Source: CAVSQX01 sp963730225
Lineage (GTDB): Bacteria > Planctomycetota > Phycisphaerae > Tepidisphaerales > Tepidisphaeraceae
DNA length: 64,000 nucleotides
Reading direction: 5' to 3'
Assembly (NCBI GenBank): GCA_963730225.1
Contig: CAVSQX010000004.1
Location: 496,001 to 560,000, forward strand
How positions within the stretch are numbered: position 1 is the first letter of the stretch; each line of letters begins with the position of its first letter. A model generated the notes under the pieces. It searched no databases. It was not told where the DNA came from and worked only from the letters and a program-made list of their open reading frames with translations. Shown piece after piece: positions 17,519 through 23,546 of this stretch. Position numbers and translations under genes: made by a program.

Positions 17519-18298
17519 ATGGGCCCAATCGTGAAAAACCTGACGCTGGCATTGTGCGTGGCTTCGATGCTGCTTGGGAGTTCAGTCCGTGCCCAGGTGG
17601 CGGTGCAATCCGGGACGTTCGATTCCAACGGCGTTAAAATTGCCTACATCGTTGCCGGCCAAGGCGAGCCCGTCGTGCTGGTGCACGGATTGGATTCCAG
17701 CGCGGCGATGAATTGGCAGCTACCGGGAATTTTTGAAATGCTGGCCCAGAAGTATCGTGTCGCCGCGCTGGATTTGCGCGGCCACGGCAAATCAGACAAG
17801 CCCACCGAGGAATCGGCATACGGCGAGCCGATGGTGGACGATGTCGTCGGGCTGATGGATCAACTCAACATGCCCAAGGCGCAGGTGGTGGGATATTCGC
17901 TGGGGGGAATCATCGTCATGCGGCTGGCGGTGGATCATCCGGACCGAGTGAAGGCGATGGCGATGGGCGGAATGGGTTGGCTGCGCGAAGGCGGGATGCT
18001 TCAGCGGGTTTGGGAAAATATGCGCGGCAGCGGCAGCAGTCAGACTCCGCCGGCTTGCGTGCACGGGATTGCGAAGCTGGCGGTGAGCGAGGAGCAGATT
18101 AAATCGGTGAAAGTGCCGGTGGAGATGCTGGTGGGCGATCACGATCCGTGCAAACGACTGTATGTTGATCCGCTTGCATCGGTCCGGCCGGACTGGCCGG
18201 TGGTCGTGATTCAAGGGGCCGGACATTTGAATTGCATCGTGAAGGATCAGTTCAAGCAGGAACTGGAGAAGTGGATCGACAAGAACGCGGGGCAATGA
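17519..18298 (+). CDS. Alpha/beta hydrolase, secreted
   Basis: Alpha/beta-fold hydrolase with an N-terminal signal peptide (residues 1-25, ending 'SSVRAQ'). Motifs: oxyanion region 'VVLVHGLDSS', strand 'AALDLRGHGKSDKP', nucleophile elbow 'VVGYSLGGII' (Ser about 122), acid in 'LVGDHDPCKR' and His in 'GAGHLNCIV'. The order and spacing match small esterases or haloperoxidase-like hydrolases. 259 residues. The substrate cannot be predicted. It is divergent from the aminotransferase gene across about 70 bp. Confidence 0.85.
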   Translation: MGPIVKNLTLALCVASMLLGSSVRAQVAVQSGTFDSNGVKIAYIVAGQGEPVVLVHGLDSSAAMNWQLPGIFEMLAQKYRVAALDLRGHGKSDKPTEESAYGEPMVDDVVGLMDQLNMPKAQVVGYSLGGIIVMRLAVDHPDRVKAMAMGGMGWLREGGMLQRVWENMRGSGSSQTPPACVHGIAKLAVSEEQIKSVKVPVEMLVGDHDPCKRLYVDPLASVRPDWPVVVIQGAGHLNCIVKDQFKQELEKWIDKNAGQ

Positions 18299-18352
18299 CG
18301 AGATGGGAAATTCGAAGTACGAAATTCGAATGACCAAAGACGAATGAAGCGA
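18299..18352. repeat. Iterated short-word repeat (GAAATTCGAA type)
   Basis: Just after the hydrolase stop codon the word GAAATTCGAA occurs twice with small changes, followed by GAATGACC and GACGAATGAA. AT-rich relative to the genes. It belongs to the same kind of gene-end element as those at 13.7, 15.9, 29.6 and 31.7 kb. Confidence 0.5.
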
Positions 18353-18422
18353 TCATGGATGCTGCGGGCGTTGCTGGGCGGATTGGCGCGATGCACGTCG
18401 GCGAATGAGCCGCTGCGTCAGA

Positions 18423-19073
18423 TCAATAAAAGAGCCAGTTAAAAAAAAGACCGACGCGAATTTCCTGGGCTCGGTGGCCAAGGCCGCCGAAATCTCCCCA
18501 GGCGGGCATGTAGCCCGCTTCGACGCCGACGGAGCCCGCGCCCCAGGAATAGCCGGCCTGCACGTTTGGGTGAACTTCAATCGCCGCGCCGGTGTGGTAT
18601 TGCGTGCCGATGAATGTGGTGCCGTTGGATTGGAAGATATTGTCGATCCCGTAGCTGTCGACCAGCAGCCCCGCGCCCAGGCGAGGCCGGAGAAACAATC
18701 CGCGCATCCACGGCGACCAAAGCGTGATGGCGATTCGCGGCTCGATTTCAAACAGGCCGACGTCGGAGTAGAGCGTGGTTTGGCCGTTGAAGTTGGAGTT
18801 GATGGGGAAAACCACATTCTGACTTTGGAAATATCCCGACCCGCCGAAACCGAACCCGATCAGAAACGGGGGATTCGGCCGCGGCAGCTTCCAGGCGACA
18901 TCGCCGTCGAGGTAGACGCCGTCGCGATCGTAGAAAAGTCCGTTTAGCTCCGAGGTGTGGAGGTTGGCGTAGCCGACAGAAATCGTCGAATACGATTGCC
19001 CGCGGGCGACGGCGGCGAAGGCGCAAAGTGTCAGAAGTACAGGAAAGCCGCGCTGAAAGAACAGACTGCGCAT
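18423..19073 (-). CDS. Outer-membrane beta-barrel-like protein of unknown function
   Basis: Secreted protein of 216 residues. Residues 1-25 are a signal peptide (cut at 'VARGQ'). The rest alternates hydrophobic and polar residues with many Gly and aromatic residues ('LFEIEPRIAITLWSPWMRGLFLR', 'VQAGYSWGAGSVGVEAGYMP') and ends in an aromatic residue ('FFNWLFY'), as expected for a small outer-membrane beta-barrel recognised by the BAM machinery. No specific family is recognised. It stands alone and converges with the alpha/beta hydrolase gene. Confidence 0.7.
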   Translation of the reverse strand: MRSLFFQRGFPVLLTLCAFAAVARGQSYSTISVGYANLHTSELNGLFYDRDGVYLDGDVAWKLPRPNPPFLIGFGFGGSGYFQSQNVVFPINSNFNGQTTLYSDVGLFEIEPRIAITLWSPWMRGLFLRPRLGAGLLVDSYGIDNIFQSNGTTFIGTQYHTGAAIEVHPNVQAGYSWGAGSVGVEAGYMPAWGDFGGLGHRAQEIRVGLFFNWLFY

Positions 19074-19132
19074 CGTGAATCTCCTGGCGTGGGCCGATGG
19101 AAATTATCGGGGGGGCGAGAGAGGAAAGTCAA

Positions 19133-19555
19133 TCACCGATTTTTTCGGCGCGGGGATTTTGTGGCTTGTTTCAGATATGCACGCAGGGGCTTCCAATAGT
19201 ATTTCGGCCAGCCCTTGGTCACGCCGGCGTGATCCTGCGTGGGGACATTCACGTGAGCCATGTCGATTCGGCCACGCTTGCCACGTGATGAGAATATGAG
19301 AATCAGGATGGAATCGGGGTCGGATTTTTTGAAGTTGCTGCTGCGCCAGAGCTGGACGATGAGTTTTCCGGGAACGGCGAGCAACATGCGGCCGGAAAGC
19401 ATTCCGCCGAAGGCGTCGAACTTGCTGCCGGGCTTGGCGCTGATTTTTACCGGGCCGCCGGTGAAGGCGGCGTGGCGCTTGGGATCGAGATAGATGTCGT
19501 AAAGCTCGCGGGGCGATGCGTCGAAAAGCTCGGATTGCTGAATGGTTTTGGTCAT
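19133..19555 (-). CDS. SRPBCC (AHSA1-like) domain protein
   Basis: Small cytoplasmic protein of the START/SRPBCC fold, AHSA1-like subgroup. The opening 'TIQQSELFDASPRELYDIYLDPKRHAAFTGG' and 'FDAFGGMLSGRMLLAVPGKLIVQLWRSS' fit the standard pattern. 'KGWPKYYWKPLRAYL' is the C-terminal helix region. Members bind hydrophobic ligands or act as co-chaperone-like proteins, and bacterial ones are mostly uncharacterised. The C-terminus is strongly basic ('KSPRRKNR'). 140 residues, complete. No operon partner. Confidence 0.85.
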   Translation of the reverse strand: MTKTIQQSELFDASPRELYDIYLDPKRHAAFTGGPVKISAKPGSKFDAFGGMLSGRMLLAVPGKLIVQLWRSSNFKKSDPDSILILIFSSRGKRGRIDMAHVNVPTQDHAGVTKGWPKYYWKPLRAYLKQATKSPRRKNR

Positions 19556-19683
19556 GATGGTTGATGTTACCGGCCCGCGCGGAATTGAAGTTGGTTGCGA
19601 AGGATGCAGGCTTGACTGGTCGCCTTTGGGAAACCGAGCATTTGGCTGGGTTGCTCGATTGATGCGACGCTAAAAAGTACGGC

Positions 19684-19974
19684 GTGAGGCGGCAATTCAC
19701 ATGGCGGGCATGCTGGGCGATCGCAGCGGCGTTTGCGTTCCTGACGTTCGTATTTGGAATCGTAGACCTTGCCCCAGGGCCTACCGTTCGCGCCCAGCAA
19801 TTGCTCACCTGTGGTTTTGCAGGGTCGATGGCCCTCGCATTCCTCATTCTCGCAAGGCGTTGGCGTCGGGAGGAATCGGAGAAAAAAGGCACGTGTTCGG
19901 TCTGCGGCTACGATCTCCGCGCCACCCCCGACAGGTGCTCGGAATGCGGAACGGTTCCCAAAAAGTTGGGCTGA
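19684..19974 (+). CDS. Small membrane protein with C-terminal zinc-ribbon tail
   Basis: 96-residue protein with two hydrophobic helices (about 10-28 and 37-55) and a cytoplasmic tail bearing two CxxC pairs in 'CSVCGYDLRATPDRCSECG'. From memory, this tail is a hallmark of many small planctomycete membrane proteins. The four Cys would bind zinc. The start is GTG at 19684. The function is unknown. It may be transcribed together with the FkbM gene that starts about 65 bp downstream. Confidence 0.7.
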   Translation: MRRQFTWRACWAIAAAFAFLTFVFGIVDLAPGPTVRAQQLLTCGFAGSMALAFLILARRWRREESEKKGTCSVCGYDLRATPDRCSECGTVPKKLG

Positions 19975-20041
19975 ATTCTCAAACGGCGCGGTTACCAAGC
20001 TGGTTGCGGCGTTTTACCGCGGCCGATACGCTGAGCCGATC

Positions 20042-21082
20042 ATGGATGAGGCTTTGGATCAGTTTCTGCGCGACGGGGATTTGCATCCGGTGCTGGTGGA
20101 TGTCGGGGCGTCGGGTGGGCCGCCGGGGATTTGGCAGACGCTGGCGAAACATGCGGTGCATGTGGCGTTCGATCCGGATTTGCGCGAGATGAAACAGGAG
20201 AGCGATGGCACGTGGCATCGCTCGACGATTCTCAATGAAGTGATCGCCGCGGACGCATCGGCCGAAGCCGTGCAGTTCAACCTGACGCGCTCGCCCTACT
20301 GCTCCAGCACGCTGCGGCCGGATGCCCAGCTGGTGGGGAATTTTTTTGGGGCCGAGCGATTCGAAGTTCTCAAACAGGTTTCCTGCAAGGCGACGACGCT
20401 GGATGCGGTGATGGATCGGCTGGGGCTGGATCGAATCGACTGGCTGAAGCTGGATACGCAGGGAACCGATTTGCGGATTTACAACAGTTTGTCGGCGGCG
20501 ATAAAACGGAATTTGCTGGCCATCGATCTGGAGCCGGGATTGCGCGGAGCGTATCACGACGAAGATTTGTTCGGCGATGTGCACCGCGATCTGCGGCGGG
20601 ATGGATTCTGGCTGTCGAATGCGAAAATTCAGGGGTTCGTGCGGATGCGCTCCGGCACGCTGGAGGGACTACGAAAAGCCGGGGAGAAAATCACGCAGGA
20701 GGAAATCGAGAAAGCGGTGCGGAAGGTGCCGGGGTGGATTGAGATTCGATATCTGCGGTCGCTGGAATCGATGGCGGCGCGATCGGCGGGAGCGGGGGAT
20801 TATCAACTGCTGTGGGTGTTTGCGATGCTGGATGGGAATTTCGGATTCGCGCTGGATGTGGCGGCGGAATACGCGGCGAAGTTTTCCGCCGATAAACAAC
20901 GGCCTACAATGCGGAGCGAGCCGTTGCGGAGAATTCGCGCGAGTCTTCAGCAGCAGCGAAAGAAAGAGGAGTGGGATCGCTCGTCGCTGGCGAAGCGGGG
21001 GATGAGAAAAATCGCCGGCAAGATTCGGGCGCACTCAAAAAACCGCGCGCAAAGTAATTCTATTCGAAGGAGCTTCGGATGA
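20042..21082 (+). CDS. FkbM family methyltransferase (second copy)
   Basis: SAM-dependent methyltransferase with FkbM features: 'PVLVDVGASGGPPGIWQTL' (motif I, near residue 20), 'RIDWLKLDTQGTDLRIYNSL' (the FkbM Asp-containing strand) and 'LLAIDLEPGLRGAYHDE'. It resembles the large FkbM-like proteins found in polysaccharide or glycan clusters. A basic tail follows the catalytic domain. The start is uncertain: ATG at 20042 was chosen, but the frame is open and protein-like for about 20 further codons upstream. Its last codon overlaps the rutE start by 4 bases (ATGA at 21079-21082), so the two are translationally coupled. Confidence 0.78.
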   Translation: MDEALDQFLRDGDLHPVLVDVGASGGPPGIWQTLAKHAVHVAFDPDLREMKQESDGTWHRSTILNEVIAADASAEAVQFNLTRSPYCSSTLRPDAQLVGNFFGAERFEVLKQVSCKATTLDAVMDRLGLDRIDWLKLDTQGTDLRIYNSLSAAIKRNLLAIDLEPGLRGAYHDEDLFGDVHRDLRRDGFWLSNAKIQGFVRMRSGTLEGLRKAGEKITQEEIEKAVRKVPGWIEIRYLRSLESMAARSAGAGDYQLLWVFAMLDGNFGFALDVAAEYAAKFSADKQRPTMRSEPLRRIRASLQQQRKKEEWDRSSLAKRGMRKIAGKIRAHSKNRAQSNSIRRSFG

Positions 21083-21678
21083 CTGAGCCGATCGATCAGC
21101 ACGCGTTGGATGTTATGTTCCGCCAGGCCCGCACGCACGCACTTTGGCGGGATGAGCCGGTGAGCGATGAAACGCTTCGGGAGATTTACGATCTGGCGAA
21201 GTTGGGCCCGACATCGGCGAACACGCTGCCGCTGCGAATTTTGTTTGTGAAATCGGCCGCGGCCAAGGAGCGGCTTCGGCCGGCGCTGAATTCGGGGAAT
21301 GTCGAGAAAACCATGAAAGCGCCGGTATGCGCGATCATGGCATACGATCTGCGGTTCTATGAGTTCATTCCGAAGATCTCGCCGTCGTTTACGAAAATGA
21401 TCGAGATGTTCTCGAATCCAGAGAACGCGGAGAAGACCAAGATTCACGCCTTTCGCAATGCGACGTTGCAGGGCGCATATTTTCTGATCGCCGCCCGGGC
21501 TCTTGGGTTGGATGTCGGGCCGATGTCGGGCTTCGACAACGCCAAAGTGGACGCGGAATTTTTTCCGGATGGGCGATGGAAGTCGAATTTTCTGATGAAT
21601 CTGGGGTACGGAACCGGCGAAAACCTGCATCCAAGAAATCCGCGGCTGGAGTTTGATGAGGCGTGCCGGATTGTGTGA
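21079..21678 (+). CDS. rutE: Malonic semialdehyde reductase-like nitroreductase (RutE family)
   Basis: FMN-dependent nitroreductase-fold enzyme. In the Rut pyrimidine pathway RutE reduces malonic semialdehyde to 3-hydroxypropionate. The match to RutE is close along the whole length: 'FRQARTHALWRDEPVSDETLREIYDLAKLGPTSAN', 'KERLRPALNSGNVEKTMKAPV', 'GLDVGPMSGFDNAKVD', 'LEFDEACRIV' (each compared by eye). 199 residues, as expected. No other rut gene is nearby, so here it probably detoxifies aldehydes or quinones in general. The last 25 codons are present a second time at about 22531-22607. Confidence 0.85.
   Translation: MTEPIDQHALDVMFRQARTHALWRDEPVSDETLREIYDLAKLGPTSANTLPLRILFVKSAAAKERLRPALNSGNVEKTMKAPVCAIMAYDLRFYEFIPKISPSFTKMIEMFSNPENAEKTKIHAFRNATLQGAYFLIAARALGLDVGPMSGFDNAKVDAEFFPDGRWKSNFLMNLGYGTGENLHPRNPRLEFDEACRIV
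21602..21678. repeat. Direct repeat: native 3' end of rutE
   Basis: The last 25 codons of rutE. A copy with 6 differences in 77 bases lies at 22531-22607, beyond the HigBA genes, and has the same frame and stop. Confidence 0.85.
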
Positions 21679-21832
21679 ATCAGGCCCGCGAGATTTGCGG
21701 AATTTATTCGCTCAGTGGGCCGTGCTGTTCCGCGCGCGGCAGCGACAAATCCGCCGCGGGCAAGGAATCACCGCAGCATTCGCATCACGGCCCGTAGACG
21801 GCTTGCCCTTCGTTTTTTTCCCTTTGGGCGGC

Positions 21833-21861
21833 TTGATCCCTGTTACGTATCACGTTACAAT
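21833..21861 (+). promoter_or_regulatory. Promoter of the higBA module
   Basis: TTGATC (21833-21838), exactly 17 bp, then TACAAT (21856-21861). The ATG of higB is 9 bases further on, so the mRNA would have at most a 2-4 base leader. The spacer holds the direct repeat GTTAC...CGTTAC, a possible HigA operator half-site pair. Confidence 0.5.
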
Positions 21862-21870
21862 CCTCTTCGG

Positions 21871-22149
21871 ATGATAAAATCGTTCCGGCACAAGGGGCTG
21901 GAAAGGTTCTTTGTTGCCGGAAAGGCGACCGGTGTTCGCCGCGAACACGCCAAGCGGTTGCGGTTGATTCTTGCCCGGCTGTCCGCTGCCCGCAGCCCAC
22001 TTGACATGGCGTTGCCGGGGCTGCAATTTCATCCATTGAAGGGTGACTTGAAAGGGATTTATGCCGTGAATGTCAGCGGCAACTGGCGGTTGACATTCAG
22101 GTTCGAGAATGAGAATGCAACGGATGTCGACTACGTGGATTACCACTAA
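21871..22149 (+). CDS. higB: HigB-type toxin (RelE/ParE superfamily mRNA interferase)
   Basis: Ribosome-dependent mRNA-cleaving toxin of a type II toxin-antitoxin module. The whole 92-residue protein is typical: 'MIKSFRHKGLERFF' at the start, 'HAKRLRLILARLSAA', 'LPGLQFHPLKGDLKGIYAVNVSGNW' and 'DVDYVDYH' at the end. The basic residues and the terminal His/Tyr needed for catalysis are present. The start at 21871 was chosen over upstream frames because of the family N-terminus and the promoter just before it. Toxin first, antitoxin second is the usual HigBA order. The antitoxin gene follows after 15 bp. Confidence 0.93.
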   Translation: MIKSFRHKGLERFFVAGKATGVRREHAKRLRLILARLSAARSPLDMALPGLQFHPLKGDLKGIYAVNVSGNWRLTFRFENENATDVDYVDYH

Positions 22150-22164
22150 CCATTAGGCGTGGCC

Positions 22165-22449
22165 ATGCAAATGCATAACCCTCCGCATCCCGGCGAAGTG
22201 ATCCGTGAGCTGTGCCTTGTGCCCTTGTCCCTGTCGGTGACTGCCGCCGCCAGGGCTCTGGGGGTTAGCCGGAAGTCCCTTTCGGAATTGCTCAACGGCA
22301 AGAGCGGCATCAGTCCGGAAATGGCCATTCGACTGTCAATCGCGTTCGCAACCACTCCCGAATCCTGGCTCGGCCAACAAATGCAGTATGACCTTTGGAA
22401 AGCGCGCCGAAGCGGCAAAAAGCTCAAAGTTACGAGAATCGCCGCGTGA
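22165..22449 (+). CDS. higA: HigA-type antitoxin (XRE-family HTH)
   Basis: Antitoxin and autorepressor of the HigBA module. 'NPPHPGEVIRELCL' is the HigA opening, followed by the HTH core 'LSVTAAARALGVSRKSLSELLNGKSGISPEMAIRLSIAF' (helices about residues 25-60) and 'PESWLGQQMQYDLW'. 94 residues. ATG at 22165 is preferred to the GTG two codons earlier. It neutralises HigB and probably binds the direct repeats in the promoter at 21833-21861. No integrase or transposase accompanies the pair. Confidence 0.92.
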   Translation: MQMHNPPHPGEVIRELCLVPLSLSVTAAARALGVSRKSLSELLNGKSGISPEMAIRLSIAFATTPESWLGQQMQYDLWKARRSGKKLKVTRIAA

Positions 22450-22655
22450 TCGGATTCAGACAGACCGGTCTGGTTCGAATGCGTAGTTTCCCACATGGTC
22501 GAGTAGCCGCAGGCGACACGGCAATCGAACTTGGCTGCGGAACCGGCGAAATCCTGCTTCCAAGAAATGCGCGGCTGGAGTTTGATGAGGCGTGCCGGAT
22601 TGTGTGAAAACGCAGCGCCACGGCCATTTTTATTGGAACCCGGCTGAAAACGACG
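22450..22655. other. Gene-remnant region after higBA
   Basis: 206 bp before the giant secreted protein gene. The middle (22531-22607) repeats the rutE 3' end in an open frame ('LGCGTGEILLPRNARLEF' to stop). The rest shows only weak resemblance to rutE further upstream and has no gene I can support. Confidence 0.6.
22531..22607. repeat. Direct repeat: displaced copy of rutE 3' end
   Basis: About 92% identical to 21602-21678 including the stop codon. Together the two copies frame the higBA genes like the ends of an inserted segment. The differences are spread over both silent and replacement positions, so the copy is old or came from a different rutE allele. Confidence 0.85.
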
Positions 22656-23546
22656 ATGCATGCGATGAGGAATCGCATGTCCATCGCCAAATCAAAAGTC
22701 CGTTCAAGAAAGGGAAACATCGCGCTTGCCGAAGCCATCGAGCCGCGACGGTTGCTGTCGACGATCACCGTAAATTCGCTGTCGGATGCCGCAACGCAAT
22801 CGGCGGGCGAGGTCACCTTGCGTGATGCGCTCGCCGATGCCGCCAGCGCGGTGTCGCCGGCGATCATCGATTTTTCGCCGAGCTTGTTTGCCAGTTCCGG
22901 AATCCGGACGATTTCGCTGTCGCAAGGGGAATTGACCGTTCCCAGCAACGTGGGCGCGCTCACTATCACGGGTCCGGGGGCGAGTTTGCTGGCGATCAAT
23001 GGGAACGGCAAGAGCCGAGTGCTGGAAATCGACACGCCCAGCGCCGTGACCATTTCCGGGATGACGATTACAAACGGCAGCGCGGCCGGCGGCGGTGGAA
23101 TCGAAGATGTCGCCGGGCCGTTGACGCTGCAATCGGTCGTTATCACCAAGAACACGTCGACGTCGGCCACGTCGCAAAACGCCATGGGCGGCGGGGTTTT
23201 GGGGGATAGCTCGCTCGACATTGAGAACAGCTCGATTACGTCGAATTCGGCGATCGGGGGTCAGGGCGTCAAATACGGCGGTGTTCCTACTGGATATTCC
23301 GCGGACGGTGGCGGCGTTGCGAGCGAGGGCACGCTGACGATTACCGGAAGCGTGCTGAGTGACAATGTCGCTCAAGGTGGGGACGAGTCATCGGCCGACG
23401 GAATTTCCGGCGGCGGGAGCGCGTTTCGGTGGGGCGTGATGGGCGGCTGCTGCGGTAAGCATCTCCGACAGCACGATCAGCGGGAATCAGGCTACGGGTG
23501 GAAGCGCCACTGGGCAAAGCGTGCTACGAGATCCCTACAGCCATAG
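22656..23546 (+). CDS. Giant secreted beta-helix protein, N-terminal part (frameshifted)
   Basis: First part of one large extracellular protein; the second part is 23521-26043. The start region is basic, then 'LAEAIEPRRLLSTITVNSLSD' carries the LEPR-type motif that precedes secreted domains in many planctomycete proteins. 'AGEVTLRDALADA' and the repeating 'SGMTITNGSAAGGGGIEDV', 'NSSITSNSAIGG' units are the polymorphic-outer-membrane-protein-like right-handed beta-helix. The frame is lost near 23440: the following bases read in phase +1 as 'AVSISDSTISGNQATGG', continuing the same repeat pattern. A single indel is the simplest explanation. Start choices at 22656, 22665 or 22677 cannot be separated. 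Confidence 0.75.
   Translation: MHAMRNRMSIAKSKVRSRKGNIALAEAIEPRRLLSTITVNSLSDAATQSAGEVTLRDALADAASAVSPAIIDFSPSLFASSGIRTISLSQGELTVPSNVGALTITGPGASLLAINGNGKSRVLEIDTPSAVTISGMTITNGSAAGGGGIEDVAGPLTLQSVVITKNTSTSATSQNAMGGGVLGDSSLDIENSSITSNSAIGGQGVKYGGVPTGYSADGGGVASEGTLTITGSVLSDNVAQGGDESSADGISGGGSAFRWGVMGGCCGKHLRQHDQRESGYGWKRHWAKRATRSLQP

Noticed and set aside
21602..22607. Calling the higBA segment an integrative element or genomic island
   Set aside because: No integrase, transposase or tRNA gene is present and the flanking repeats differ at 6 positions, so only the repeat structure is reported.
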